From positions 574,381 to 638,380 of the forward strand of contig CAVPHU010000010.1 of assembly GCA_963704815.1 (NCBI GenBank): a stretch of DNA of 64,000 nt, given 5' to 3'. Shown one piece after another: positions 16,314-25,548 of the stretch. The notes under the pieces are model-generated. The model had not been told where the DNA came from. It saw only the letters and a list, made by a program, of their open reading frames with translations, and made no database searches. The translations under genes and the position numbers were made by a program. The DNA is from DATKWD01 sp963704815. GTDB taxonomy: Bacteria; Actinomycetota; Acidimicrobiia; Acidimicrobiales; Salinilacustritrichaceae. How positions within the stretch are numbered: the stretch's first letter is position 1; the number at the start of each line of letters is the position of its first letter.

Positions 16314-17618
16314 TCAGGCCGGTACGCTCCCGAACGGCTCGTCCCCGAACGGGATGACCAGGTCGGAGTAGCCCAGGTTGGGGGCGCCGGTGCCGATGGC
16401 GTTGATGGCCCGGACCTTGAACTTGTAGGTCACACCGTTGGTGAGGCCCGTGTAGACCTGCGTGGTGGCGGGGTCGTCGAAGACCATCGATCCGACCTGG
16501 CCGGTGCCTTGGATGTAGACTTGGACTTGGTAGCCGGTCACCGGGCTGCCGCCGTCATCTTCGGGAGCGGTCCAGTTGAGGGTCACTTCACCGTCACCGG
16601 CTTCGACCGCACCGATGGTCGGGCGGCCCGGCTTGGTGGTCTGACCGGCCGGGGTGACGAGCTCCGAGATCTCGCTAGCGGCGCCGATGCCGACCTCGTT
16701 GATGGCCCGGACCTGGAACTTGTAGGTCACACCGTTGGTGAGGCCCGTGTAGACCTGCGTGGTGTTGGGGTCGTCGAAGACCATCGATCCGACCTGGCCG
16801 GTGCCTTGGGCGTAGGCTTCGACTTGGTAGCCGGTCACCGGCACCCCCCCCTCGTCGAGTGGGGCTTCCCAGTTGACGGTCACTTCACCGTCGCCAGGGG
16901 TGACGGTGCCGATCGTTGGGCTTCCGGGCTTGCCCGCCGGGATGACTGACGCCGACTCGGCAGAGTCGGGTGAGGTTCCGGCCGAGTTCTTGGCCGCCAC
17001 CTTGAACGTGTACGGCGTGCCGGTCGTCAAGCCGCTGACCTTCCGCCTCAGGTTGGTCGCCGGCCACTCGATCGAAGCGAGGGGCACGCCATCTTCGATC
17101 GGAGTGATCACATACTCGGTGATCGCCGAGCCACCGTTCGATGCCGGAGGCGTCCATTCGATCCAGACGTTCGTCTCGTCCCGGCGGTTGATCTGGACAT
17201 CCGTCGGCGATCCGGGCGGACCGAACGGGATGACCAGGTCGGAGTAGCCCAGGTTGGGGGCGCCGGTGCCGATGGCGTTGATGGCCCGGACCTTGAACTT
17301 GTAGGTCACACCGTTGGTGAGGCCCGTGTAGACCTGCGTGGTGGCGGGGTCGTCGAAGACCGTCGATCCGACCTGGCCGGTGCCTTGGATGTAGACTTGG
17401 ACTTGGTAGCCGGTCACCGGGCTGCCGCCGTCATCTTCGGGGGCAGTCCAATTGACGGTCACCTCGGCGTTGCCCGCGACCACCGAGTCGATGCTCGGGC
17501 GGCCCGGCTTACTGGCCGGCTCGGCGCTGGCGGAGGCGACAGGGAGCATCGCGGTCGCAGCGAGCACGAGAACGATCAACGTGATGGCTCGCCGTACGAG
17601 GCGGGTGGCTGATGGCAT
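16314..17618 (-). CDS. Secreted protein with four fibronectin type III domains
   Basis: 434 residues. A Sec signal peptide ends at ASASA (about residue 32). Four FN3 domains follow, at about 38-132, 135-225, 230-322 and 326-425; repeats 1, 3 and 4 carry SPVTGYQVQVYIQGTGQVG-like strands and TGLTNGVTYKFKVRAIN, while repeat 2 is the most diverged. There is no catalytic domain, sorting signal or membrane anchor. It is probably an extracellular binding or spacer protein. Repeats 1 and 4 are nearly identical in DNA, so the gene has recently expanded. AAGGA lies upstream of the ATG at 17618; a TACGTT hexamer is at 17679-17684. Confidence 0.8.
   Translation of the reverse strand: MPSATRLVRRAITLIVLVLAATAMLPVASASAEPASKPGRPSIDSVVAGNAEVTVNWTAPEDDGGSPVTGYQVQVYIQGTGQVGSTVFDDPATTQVYTGLTNGVTYKFKVRAINAIGTGAPNLGYSDLVIPFGPPGSPTDVQINRRDETNVWIEWTPPASNGGSAITEYVITPIEDGVPLASIEWPATNLRRKVSGLTTGTPYTFKVAAKNSAGTSPDSAESASVIPAGKPGSPTIGTVTPGDGEVTVNWEAPLDEGGVPVTGYQVEAYAQGTGQVGSMVFDDPNTTQVYTGLTNGVTYKFQVRAINEVGIGAASEISELVTPAGQTTKPGRPTIGAVEAGDGEVTLNWTAPEDDGGSPVTGYQVQVYIQGTGQVGSMVFDDPATTQVYTGLTNGVTYKFKVRAINAIGTGAPNLGYSDLVIPFGDEPFGSVPA
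16345..16565. repeat. Intragenic direct repeat, copy 1 (FN3 domain 4)
   Basis: 221 bp matching 17221-17441 with one mismatch that I can find (ACCATC versus ACCGTC). Confidence 0.85.
17221..17441. repeat. Intragenic direct repeat, copy 2 (FN3 domain 1)
   Basis: Partner of 16345-16565 at an offset of 876 bp. A third, more diverged version of the core lies within about 16690-16810 (domain 3). Confidence 0.85.
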
Positions 17619-17791
17619 TGCCGGATTCCTTCCAACGCAGGGGTTGAGGCGCACGTTCCGTACTCTTGGCGATACGCAACGTAGATGCGGTGGTCTACCG
17701 GCGGGTGGCGATGATGTCAAAGACTCTCGGCGGAGATGGTCCGAACGGCCCAGCGGCCCGCCGCACGGAACGGAAGGTCGGTCGGATCGCC

Positions 17792-19100
17792 TCAGGCCGT
17801 CTGCGTTGCGTACTGCTCGAGCTTCTCGACGGCCGGGCCGAGCCAGGTCGCGATCGCATCGTCGACCGCGAGTCCGGTGCTGCCGCCGTCGGTCCGGGCG
17901 CCGCTGAACGCATCGAGACGCGCGTTCGCCAGCCACTCGGCGAGGTCGGGGTCGAAGAACCACTGCATCCCGTTGAGGAAGTTGCCCTTGGTCGTCTCGA
18001 TGTAGTCGAGGGCCGTGTCCGGGTGGGGCACCACCGTGCACAGCTCGTTCTTCCTCGACTCGCCGTCGACCGATTGCTCGACGTGGGCGATGAATGCCGC
18101 GCTGAACACCTGCTGGCCGTGCAGTCGACGTGCAGGGTTCGAGGCGAGGTCGGAGTCGTCCCCTGATCGAGCACGATCCGGTCGGGCTCGATGCGTTGCA
18201 CTCGACCCATCCGGATCACGTTGTCGATGCGACGGAGCTCGGCGAGTTCGGCCTTGGTGACCGTGGCACAGCGATACATCGTCGGCCGGACACCGGCGTC
18301 GAGCCGGAGCAGCTGGCCTGAGGCTTCGAGCCGGTCGAACATGTCGTCGATCGAGGTCGACTCCGCGATGTCGCGCAACTGGCCGCCGAACCCTGCGGCG
18401 GCCCGGTCGGGCGACTCGAGCCCGGCTGGATGTTGGCCCGGTTCAGCAGCCAGGAGTCGCGAGGCATGATCCATCGGATCGAATCGGGATCGACGCCCTG
18501 GGCCAGGAGCCAGAGGCACGCGTCCATGCCGGTCTTGCCGGCGCCGATCACGACGTAGCCGTCGGGCGGCTCGGAGGTGTGGACCAGGTCGTTGAGCGGA
18601 ACCAACCGCACGTCGTCGTCGAAGCCGTACTTCGGTGGCGTGGTCGACGGGACCGACACGTTCATGTAGGTGGCATCGACGACCTTGGTCTTCGCCGACA
18701 CCGAGAATGTCTCGCCCGAGACCGTCGAACGGAACCGGCGGTCGCCCTCGTAGGTGCACATCGGATGCCACTCGACCCGCCCGGACGGCAGGAAGTCGCG
18801 GTGGAGCACGTTGTCGAAGTAGGCGACGACCTCCGAGCCGGTGGCGAGCTCGAACAGACCGGCGTTCGGCCCCACCTGGTCGATGGTGCCCTCCCCGAGC
18901 TCGCGGGAGTTCACGCCGTAGAAGGCCGAGGGCTGGTGGAGCCGGACGAACGGGTAGGCGTCGTTCCAGTGCCCGCCGGGCCGAGCGCGGCGTTCGATCA
19001 GCACCACGCGGGCGTCGGTCTCGTGGAGGAGGACGTCGGTGAATGCCATTCCCATCGCGCCGGCGCCCACCACCAGGTAGTCGGCCTCGACCTCGGTCAT
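17792..19100 (-). pseudogene. FAD-dependent NAD(P)-binding oxidoreductase with two frameshifts
   Basis: The N-terminal frame from the ATG at 19100 has the FAD-binding DYLVVGAGAMGMAFTDVLL and a second dinucleotide motif VVIGAGKTGMDACLWLL. Near 18425 the frame changes (continuing GGQLRDIAESTSIDDMFDRL) and near 18115 it changes again (VFSAAFIAHVEQSVDGESRK to the end). Joined, the three parts give about 435 residues that look like one continuous flavoprotein monooxygenase-like enzyme. Either a recent pseudogene or two assembly indels. Confidence 0.7.
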
Positions 19101-19146
19101 CGCCGAAACGTGCCGGCTCGGTCGGGCCGACGGCCGGGGAGTGAGG

Positions 19147-19899
19147 TCAGCCGCGGCCGGCTTCGATCATCTCCTTGATGCCGGCCGGGAGAAACGTCTC
19201 GACCGGGGTCGTGTCTGCCTCGGCCAGATCGGCCACGGCCTGGACGACTTCGTCGGGATCGAGCTGACCGCCCAGCACGAGCGCACGAACCAGCTGCTCG
19301 GCTTCGGCGGCCGGGGCGTCGCCCTCTTCGATGTAGCCCGCGATTCCGTCGACCATCCGGTCGTTGAAACCGGTGTCGTAGGGCCCCGGATTGAGCTTGG
19401 TGACGTCGATGCCGTGCGGCGCCAGTTCCTCGCGGAGCGCCGTGGAGAAGGCCTCGACGGCGTGTTTCGTCATGGCGTAGGGCGCGGTCATCGGACCCGA
19501 CAGCACGCCGGCGATCGACGACATGTTGATGATCCGGCCGGCGCCCTTGGCCTTCATGCCGGGGATGGCTGCCTGACTCATCGCGACCATGCCGAACACG
19601 TTCACCTCGAATCCTGCCTCGAGGCGGTCGAGCGGCACCTGGGCCAGCGGGGCCATCACGCCGAACCCGGCATTGTTGACCAGCACGTCGGGATCGACGT
19701 CGGCGACCTTGGCGACGTCGACCGGGTCGGTCACGTCGAGCTTCATGACGGTCAGCTCGGGGTGCTCGGCGGCGAGCGCGTCGGCCTGCGCGGAGGTCTC
19801 GGTGGTGGCGATGACCTGATGTCCTCGGGACGCCAACTCGACGGCGGCGCCCTTGCCGAATCCCGAACCCGCGCCGGTGATGAGAATCGTCTTGGTCAT
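19147..19899 (-). CDS. Short-chain dehydrogenase/reductase (SDR)
   Basis: 250 residues. ILITGAGSGFGKGAAVEL, NNAGFG, catalytic Ser in NMSSIAG and YAMTKHAVEAF (Y-x3-K) are intact. The GSGFGKG variant and the C-terminal half match the SDR group often called oxidoreductase or retinol-dehydrogenase-like; the substrate is unknown. The ATG at 19899 is supported by TACGGT 7 nt upstream. It is divergent from the aldehyde dehydrogenase, 101 bp away, each with its own leaderless-type promoter. Confidence 0.85.
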   Translation of the reverse strand: MTKTILITGAGSGFGKGAAVELASRGHQVIATTETSAQADALAAEHPELTVMKLDVTDPVDVAKVADVDPDVLVNNAGFGVMAPLAQVPLDRLEAGFEVNVFGMVAMSQAAIPGMKAKGAGRIINMSSIAGVLSGPMTAPYAMTKHAVEAFSTALREELAPHGIDVTKLNPGPYDTGFNDRMVDGIAGYIEEGDAPAAEAEQLVRALVLGGQLDPDEVVQAVADLAEADTTPVETFLPAGIKEMIEAGRG

Positions 19900-19906
19900 G
19901 CGGCGC

Positions 19907-19912
19907 ACCGTA
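19907..19912 (-). promoter_or_regulatory. -10 element of leaderless SDR gene
   Basis: TACGGT on the minus strand, 7 nt from the ATG at 19899. Confidence 0.55.
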
Positions 19913-19986
19913 TCCGGCGCGTCGTATCGGGCGGCCGGTCCGCGCAGGTCGGTGGTCGGGCCACACCGGCGAGCCCACCCGCTCGC

Positions 19987-19992
19987 TACCTT
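19987..19992 (+). promoter_or_regulatory. -10 element of leaderless aldehyde dehydrogenase gene
   Basis: TACCTT, 8 nt before the ATG at 20001. Confidence 0.55.
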
Positions 19993-20000
19993 CGGTACGC

Positions 20001-21470
20001 ATGTGGCACGAACAGCGACTGCTGATCGATGGCGAACTCCGGGCGGCTTCGCACGGCGCGACGTTCGACGTAGAGAACCCTGCGACCGAAGCCGTGGTCG
20101 CACGAGCCGCCGATGCCGGCCCTGAGGACGTCGAGGCGGCGATCGCGGCGGCCCGCCGCGCCTTCGACGAGACCAGATGGTCGACCGATGTCGCCCACCG
20201 TGTCCGCTGCCTTCGCCAGCTCCACGAGGCCCTGATCGACCACGTCGACGAACTGACCGAACTGACCATCGCCGAAGCGGGCGCCACCCGGTCGGCCTGC
20301 GGAACGGTGCAGGTGGCCGCCCCGCTCGATTTCCTGCCCTTCTACGCCGACCTGACCGAGCGGTACGAATGGCAGACCCGACTCGGTGTCGCCGACACCA
20401 TGGGCGGTCCGGCCGACCGGTGGATCGAACGTGAGCCGGTCGGCGTCGTGGCCGCCATCACCCCGTGGAACGTTCCCAACCAGATCAACCTGGCGAAGAT
20501 CGTCCCCGCCCTCGCGGCAGGCTGCACGGTTGTGCTCAAGCCCGCGCCGCAGACGCCGCTCACCGGCCTGGCCCTCGGGCGGCTCGTGGCCGATCACACC
20601 GACATCGGCGCCGGCGTCTTCAACGTCGTTTCGTCAGCCGACCCGGCCATCGGCGAGGTGCTCACCAGCTCGCCCGAGGTCGACATGATCAGCTTCACCG
20701 GGTCGACGGCCACCGGCCGGCGAGTGATGGAGGCGGCCAGCGCCAATGTCACCAAGGTGTTCCTCGAACTGGGCGGCAAGTCGGCACTGGTCGTACTGGA
20801 CGACGTCGCCGACCTCGGGTTGATCGCTGCGACCGCTGCCTTCGGCACCGCGACGGTCTGTGGCCAGGGCTGCGCGCTCTCGACCCGACTGGTGGTCCCC
20901 CGGAACCGCCAGGCCGAGGTGGTCGATGCCGTGGCGCAGATGATGGCGGCCACGCCGCCGGGCGACCCGTCCGACGCCGACACGATGCTGGGCCCGCTGG
21001 TGAGTCGCGCACAGCGCGATCGGGTCGAGGCCTACGTGCGGTCGGCCGTCGACGAGGGGGCGACCGTCGTGTGTGGCGGCAAGCGACCCGACGGGTTCGA
21101 CGTCGGCCACTTCTACGAGCCGACGCTGATCACCGACGTGACCAACGACATGACGGTGGCCCGGGAGGAGATCTTCGGTCCGGTGCTCGTGGTGATCGCC
21201 CATGACGGCGACGACGACGCGATCCGGATCGCCAACGACTCGATCTACGGGCTCTCGGGCCACGTCTTCTGCGACGACGAGGCGCGGGCCGTCGATGTCG
21301 CTCGCCGCATCCGGACCGGGACGATGTCGATCAACGGTGGGGTCTGGTACGGGCCCGACGTTCCCTTCGGCGGCTTCAAGCAGTCGGGCATCGGCCGCGA
21401 GATGGGCCTGGCCGGCTTCGAAGAACACCTGGAGGTCAAGGCCTTCGCCCGCCCCGCCCCCGCCGGCTGA
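20001..21470 (+). CDS. NAD(P)-dependent aldehyde dehydrogenase
   Basis: 489 residues, full length. The general base Glu256 lies in LELGGKSALVVL, and the nucleophile Cys291 in CGQGCALSTRL; FTGST is the coenzyme turn, EEIFGPVL and FGGFKQSGIGRE are the late conserved motifs. The enzyme oxidises an aldehyde to the acid, in the cytoplasm. The substrate is not identifiable, but the setting among SDRs suggests it finishes oxidation of an alcohol/aldehyde series. A hairpin follows its stop codon. Confidence 0.92.
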   Translation: MWHEQRLLIDGELRAASHGATFDVENPATEAVVARAADAGPEDVEAAIAAARRAFDETRWSTDVAHRVRCLRQLHEALIDHVDELTELTIAEAGATRSACGTVQVAAPLDFLPFYADLTERYEWQTRLGVADTMGGPADRWIEREPVGVVAAITPWNVPNQINLAKIVPALAAGCTVVLKPAPQTPLTGLALGRLVADHTDIGAGVFNVVSSADPAIGEVLTSSPEVDMISFTGSTATGRRVMEAASANVTKVFLELGGKSALVVLDDVADLGLIAATAAFGTATVCGQGCALSTRLVVPRNRQAEVVDAVAQMMAATPPGDPSDADTMLGPLVSRAQRDRVEAYVRSAVDEGATVVCGGKRPDGFDVGHFYEPTLITDVTNDMTVAREEIFGPVLVVIAHDGDDDAIRIANDSIYGLSGHVFCDDEARAVDVARRIRTGTMSINGGVWYGPDVPFGGFKQSGIGREMGLAGFEEHLEVKAFARPAPAG

Positions 21471-21546
21471 GGAGCTGCCACGCTCGATGTGAGCGGCGAC
21501 ACGCCGCTCGTGGAAGGCGCCTCCTCCAAGGAGCTGCGCGGAGCCG
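21468..21546 (+). repeat. Diverged relative of the stop-codon repeat, with hairpin
   Basis: Begins TGAGGAGCTGC at the aldehyde dehydrogenase stop codon and contains a second GGAGCTGCGCGGA at its end. The middle differs from other copies and holds a nested hairpin. Confidence 0.5.
21491..21509 (+). terminator. Hairpin after aldehyde dehydrogenase
   Basis: GAGCGGC and GCCGCTC form a 7-bp stem around GACAC, nested within CCACG/CGTGG; 20 bp after the stop codon. Confidence 0.5.
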
Positions 21547-21592
21547 GTCGGTTCCTGAGCCTCGCCGGCGCTCCGTGGGTCAGACTGCGGCC

Positions 21593-22336
21593 ATGACCGA
21601 TCGACGTGTCGCCATCGTCTCGAACACCAACTCCTACGTCGGGCCGCCGCTCGCTCGTCTGCTCGCCGACCGCGGTCACGACCTCGTGATCGGTGATCCC
21701 ACCGACGGCCTCGCGGCCGATCTCGAGGCGAACGGGGCTGCGGTCGAGGTCGTCGCCGGGGTCGCCGACCTGAGCGATGTGGCATCGTCGGAACGCCTGG
21801 TCGCGGCTGCGCTGGACCGATTCGGACGCATCGATGCCGCGACTGCGTTCACCGGGCGCGTGGTGACCGGCCGGTTCCTCCACTCGTCGGTCGACGACCT
21901 TCGGGCCGTCACCCAGGGGTGCCTCGAGGCGCCCTACCACTTCCTCCGGGCGGTGGTCCCGGTCATGGTCGAACAGCAATCGGGGCAGGTGCTGCTCATC
22001 ACCAGCTCGTCGGGTGCCCGGCCCACTCCCGGCGCCCCGCTCTACTCATCGGCTCGGGCAGGCGCCAACCACCTCATGCGCAACGTCGCCGACGAGGTGG
22101 CTCGCAACGGCGTGCAGGTGAACGCCCTCGGCACGAACTTCATGGACTTCCCCGAGTTCCTCCGAGCGTCGGGCGGCAACGATCCTGAGGTTCGGGCTCG
22201 CATCGAGCAGCAGGTCCCCATGCGTCGCCTTGGCACGGTTGACGAGTGCGCGGCGCTGTGTGCGGCCTACCTCGACGGAACCTGCGGTTTCGTGACCGGA
22301 CAGTTCATCGCCCACGACGGCGGTTGGAGTTCGTGA
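21593..22336 (+). CDS. SDR-fold protein with degenerate cofactor and active-site motifs
   Basis: 247 residues with overall SDR spacing and a typical C-terminus (GTVDECAALCAAYLDG, then GFVTGQFIAHDGGW). The TGxxxGIG motif is replaced by NTNSYVGPPLA, the NNAG motif by TAFTGR, and the catalytic Y-x3-K by YSSAR, although ITSSSG keeps the Ser. It may have lost dehydrogenase activity or changed cofactor use. The ATG at 21593 directly precedes the first beta strand. Confidence 0.75.
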   Translation: MTDRRVAIVSNTNSYVGPPLARLLADRGHDLVIGDPTDGLAADLEANGAAVEVVAGVADLSDVASSERLVAAALDRFGRIDAATAFTGRVVTGRFLHSSVDDLRAVTQGCLEAPYHFLRAVVPVMVEQQSGQVLLITSSSGARPTPGAPLYSSARAGANHLMRNVADEVARNGVQVNALGTNFMDFPEFLRASGGNDPEVRARIEQQVPMRRLGTVDECAALCAAYLDGTCGFVTGQFIAHDGGWSS

Positions 22337-22339
22337 ACC

Positions 22340-23206
22340 TCAGGTGGCGGCGTTCGCGAGATTCAGGTGCCACCACAAGAAGTTGCGGGTCTGCTCGAGG
22401 ATCTCGGTGCGGTGGGCGACGTAGGGGACGTGACCGGCACCTTCCCACTGGGTCATCACCGTGCGGACACCGGCGGCGTTGCCGGCGGCCAGGGTGTTCT
22501 GGGCCCACGCGAAGGGCACGACGACGTCGGCCGTGCCGTGGAACAGCAGCAGCGGGGCGTCGCCGGTGTTGGGCGGTTGCAGGATGTTGGCACCGGACAG
22601 CGAGAACCCGGCCTGCACGGCCGTGTCGGGGTCGGAGCTGCTGGCGAACGCCACGTCGGCGGCCAGGATGCCGCCGGCCGAGGACCCGCCGATGGCGATC
22701 CGATCGGAGTCGATTCGGTAGGTCGCGGCGTTGGCCCGGAACCACGAGATCGCTGCCTGCCCGTCCTCGCGAGCATCGTCGATGGCTGCCACGCACTGGG
22801 ACGTGGCGCCGCCGGCCGAACAGCCCGGCGAGTTCAGGCGGTACGAGATCGACGCCGCCACGAAGCCCCGGCGAGCCAGCACGTTCGCCTGGTCGACGAT
22901 CTCGGCTGAGTTCCTCGTGCCACAGCAGAACGACCCACCGTGGGCCAGGATCACCAGCGGTCGTGCGGTGACGGTGTCACCGTCGGGTTCGTAGATGTCG
23001 ACGAACAGGTCGACGTTGCCGCCGCTCTGGCCGATGGCGCTCCCGTACTGGACGTCGGGGGTCTTGCCGACGGTCGTGAAGATCTCGTCGCGATAGCGGA
23101 CCGCGCCCTCACCGGGTGGTGTCACGAACTGCTCACAACCGGTCAGGAAGACCGCCGCCACAAGCAGGACGAGGCAAGCGAGACGACGGCGGGTGGGCGT
23201 GCGCAT
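22340..23206 (-). CDS. Lipoprotein esterase, alpha/beta-hydrolase (HSL/BD-FAE-like)
   Basis: 288 residues. The signal peptide ends in the lipobox LTGC. LAHGGSFCCG is the oxyanion-hole HGG motif, GGSSAGG the nucleophile elbow, and GAGHVPY carries the catalytic His. The pattern fits carboxylesterases of the hormone-sensitive-lipase type acting outside the cell. A Cys-rich insert (CCG, PGCSAGGATSQC) is probably disulfide-bonded. It converges on the degenerate SDR with 3 bp between stop codons. Confidence 0.8.
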   Translation of the reverse strand: MRTPTRRRLACLVLLVAAVFLTGCEQFVTPPGEGAVRYRDEIFTTVGKTPDVQYGSAIGQSGGNVDLFVDIYEPDGDTVTARPLVILAHGGSFCCGTRNSAEIVDQANVLARRGFVAASISYRLNSPGCSAGGATSQCVAAIDDAREDGQAAISWFRANAATYRIDSDRIAIGGSSAGGILAADVAFASSSDPDTAVQAGFSLSGANILQPPNTGDAPLLLFHGTADVVVPFAWAQNTLAAGNAAGVRTVMTQWEGAGHVPYVAHRTEILEQTRNFLWWHLNLANAAT

Positions 23207-23378
23207 CAGAAGATGCTCAAGCAATCGCCGATGCTCGTCAAGCGGGATGGCCGGCTGCGCGTGACGACCACCCCGAGGCCGACCACGCCGAGGACGGACA
23301 CCCCGAGGACGCGGCCGGCAGCCGGCGCCGGGCTCGTGCTCTAGGTTCGCCTTCCGCCCCCGTCCCCGGAGTTCTTCC

Positions 23379-24531
23379 ATGCGAACCAAAGCGTCCGACG
23401 CTCTCGGCATCGAGTTCCCGATCTTCGCCTTCTCGCATTGCCGAGATGTCGTGGCGGCCGTCTCGAAGGCCGGCGGCCTGGGTGTGCTGGGTGCGGTCGC
23501 CCACACGCCCGAGCAGCTCGAGATCGACCTGCGATGGATCGAGGACGAGGTGGGCGACCTTCCCTACGGCGTCGATCTCATCATCCCGGCCAAGTACGCC
23601 GGCGACGAGAACGACGGCTTCACCGTCGACGACGTGGTCCAGCTCCTGCCCGTCGAGCACCAGGAGTTCGTCCAGGACATCCTCGCCCGCTACGACGTGC
23701 CGCCGCTTCCCGACGAGAGCGGTGGCGGCGGCCGCGGACTGCGCCCATGAGGGGGCGGCCGCCCCGTTCTCGGCCGCCACCGCAGGCCCGCAGCTCGAGA
23801 TCGCCCTCGCCTTCCGGACCCCGTTCGTGGCCAACGCCCTCGGCCCCCCACCCCAGTTCATGATCGACCGGGTCAAGGAGGAGGGTCGCCTCGTCGGCGC
23901 TCTTGCCGGCAGGGCCGTCCACGCCGAGCGTCACGTGGCGGCCGGGGTCGACATCATCATCGCCCAGGGCTCCGAAGCCGGGGGGCACACGGGTGAGATC
24001 GGCACGATGGTGCTCGTGCCCGAGATCGTCGACGCGGTCGGCGAGGTTCCGGTGCTCGCCGCCGGCGGGATCGGTCGCGGGCGACAACTCGCCGCGTCAC
24101 TCGCGTTGGGGGCGCAGGGGGTGTGGTGCGGCTCGGTCTGGCTCACCACCGACGAAGCCGAGACCCATCCTGTGGTGAAGGAGAAGTTCCTCGGCGCGAC
24201 CTCGGCCGACACCATTCGGTCACGCTCGATCACCGGGAAACATGCCCGCATGCTCAAGTCGGCGTGGACCGAGGAGTGGGACCGCGACGACACGCCCGAC
24301 CCCCTGGGCATGCCGCTCCAGCCGATCCTCACGGCCGGCGCGCAGGCTCGCATCAATCGGGCGGCCCACAACCCGGGCTCGGGCGCCGAGAAGCTCGCCA
24401 ACTACTTCGTCGGTCAGATCGTCGGGACGATGAACGAGCGCACGACCTCGGCCCAGGTCGTGCTCGACATGATCGACGAGTACATCGACACCGTCCAGGC
24501 CATGCAGGTCCAGCTCGAGGCTGCACGATGA
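23379..24531 (+). CDS. Nitronate monooxygenase family flavoprotein (one frameshift)
   Basis: The first frame covers about 118 residues (GIEFPIFAFSHCRDVVAAVSKAGG and on to DVPPLPDES), then a shift inside a G/C-rich run near 23720-23735 moves the coding signal to another frame that continues with FRTPFVANALG, IIIAQGSEAGGHTG (the FMN-binding signature), AAGGIGRGRQL and MIDEY to the stop. Joined, the protein is about 380 residues, normal for the family that oxidises nitronates such as propionate-3-nitronate. Its stop overlaps the next ATG by ATGA, and the tight arrangement argues that the gene is functional and the indel may be an assembly error. Confidence 0.75.
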
Positions 24532-25463
24532 AGGTCGGCATCTCGGGCGTCCTCGGCTTCATCGGAGCCACGATCGCCGAGCGCTACCGCGCCGAAGGTC
24601 ACGAGGTCGTCGGCATCGATGCCGTCGCCGACGGCTCTGACCCCTCGGTCGTGGCAGCCGACATCATCGAAGCCGGTGCGTGGCAGGACGTGTTCGTCGG
24701 CTGCGACCTGGTGTTCCACACCGCGGCGGTGGTCGCCAACACCGCTCCCGGGGACCGGATGTGGGAGGTCAACGTGCTGGGGACCAGTCGGGTGACCCAG
24801 GCCGCCGTCGCCGCCGGCGTCCCCCGCCTCGTGCACCTGTCGTCGGTGCGGGCCTATTCGGACCTCGGCTTCCCCGACGGAGTCGACGAGAGCTGGCCGA
24901 TCCGCACCGACGGCCACGGCTACGTCGACACCAAGGTCGCCAGCGAGCAGGTCGTGCTCCAGGCCCACGCCGAACACGACATCGACGTCACCGTCATCCG
25001 CCCGGGCGACGTGTACGGCCCCCGTTCGGTGCCGTGGACGATGTGGCCGATCATGGGCATTCCGCTCGGGGTCTTCGTCGTGCCGTCGGAGGGCGGGATC
25101 TTCAGTCCCGTGTATGTCGACGATCTCGTCGACGGCATCGTCCTGGCGGCCGGCGATGCCGGTCGGGGGCAGGTGTTCAACCTGAGCGACGGCATCGGGG
25201 TCGACAACGAGGAGTTCTTCGGGCACTACGCCCGGATGCTCGGCACCGAGTTGCCGGTTGCGCCCGCTTCGGAGATCGCGGCGATCCACGAGGAGGCCGG
25301 CCTCGGCGCCGACACCGTCGACTACTTCCTGCGCCGGGGCACCTACTCGATCGACAAGGCTCGACGGGTGCTCGGCTACGACCCGGCCGTCGATGTCACC
25401 GAGGGCATGGCCCGCACCGAAGCATGGCTACGGGCTGAAGGCCACCTGCCCGCACCCGGCTGA
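24528..25463 (+). CDS. NAD-dependent epimerase/dehydratase
   Basis: 311 residues of the extended SDR family. ISGVLGFIGATIAERY is the glycine-rich loop, LSSVRAYSD carries the catalytic Ser region, and GYVDTKVASE gives Y-x3-K. VIRPGDVYGP and VYVDDLVDGI are the later family motifs. Such enzymes act on nucleotide sugars, 3-oxoacyl or 3-beta-hydroxysteroid substrates; the exact one is unknown. Translation is probably coupled to the nitronate monooxygenase by the 4-bp overlap. Confidence 0.85.
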   Translation: MKVGISGVLGFIGATIAERYRAEGHEVVGIDAVADGSDPSVVAADIIEAGAWQDVFVGCDLVFHTAAVVANTAPGDRMWEVNVLGTSRVTQAAVAAGVPRLVHLSSVRAYSDLGFPDGVDESWPIRTDGHGYVDTKVASEQVVLQAHAEHDIDVTVIRPGDVYGPRSVPWTMWPIMGIPLGVFVVPSEGGIFSPVYVDDLVDGIVLAAGDAGRGQVFNLSDGIGVDNEEFFGHYARMLGTELPVAPASEIAAIHEEAGLGADTVDYFLRRGTYSIDKARRVLGYDPAVDVTEGMARTEAWLRAEGHLPAPG

Positions 25464-25536
25464 CCCTTCGCGCCAGGGTGCCGCTGTTCGGCGGGCCACC
25501 GTCGGCTGTCGTCGCTCGCTGAGGCTGGTCAGCCGA

Positions 25537-25542
25537 TACCGT
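25537..25542 (+). promoter_or_regulatory. -10 element of leaderless VOC gene
   Basis: TACCGT, 6 nt before the ATG at 25549. Confidence 0.6.
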
Positions 25543-25548
25543 CGGACC

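Noticed and set aside
16149..16949. A plus-strand protein with repeated VDLRGGGVVEDHRSDLAGAL segments
   Set aside because: Its repeats mirror the FN3 duplications on the opposite strand; signal peptide and domain evidence support the minus-strand gene.
21491..21509. A tRNA-like stem-loop
   Set aside because: Only a single nested hairpin is present; there is no cloverleaf, anticodon arm or TTCRA-type loop.
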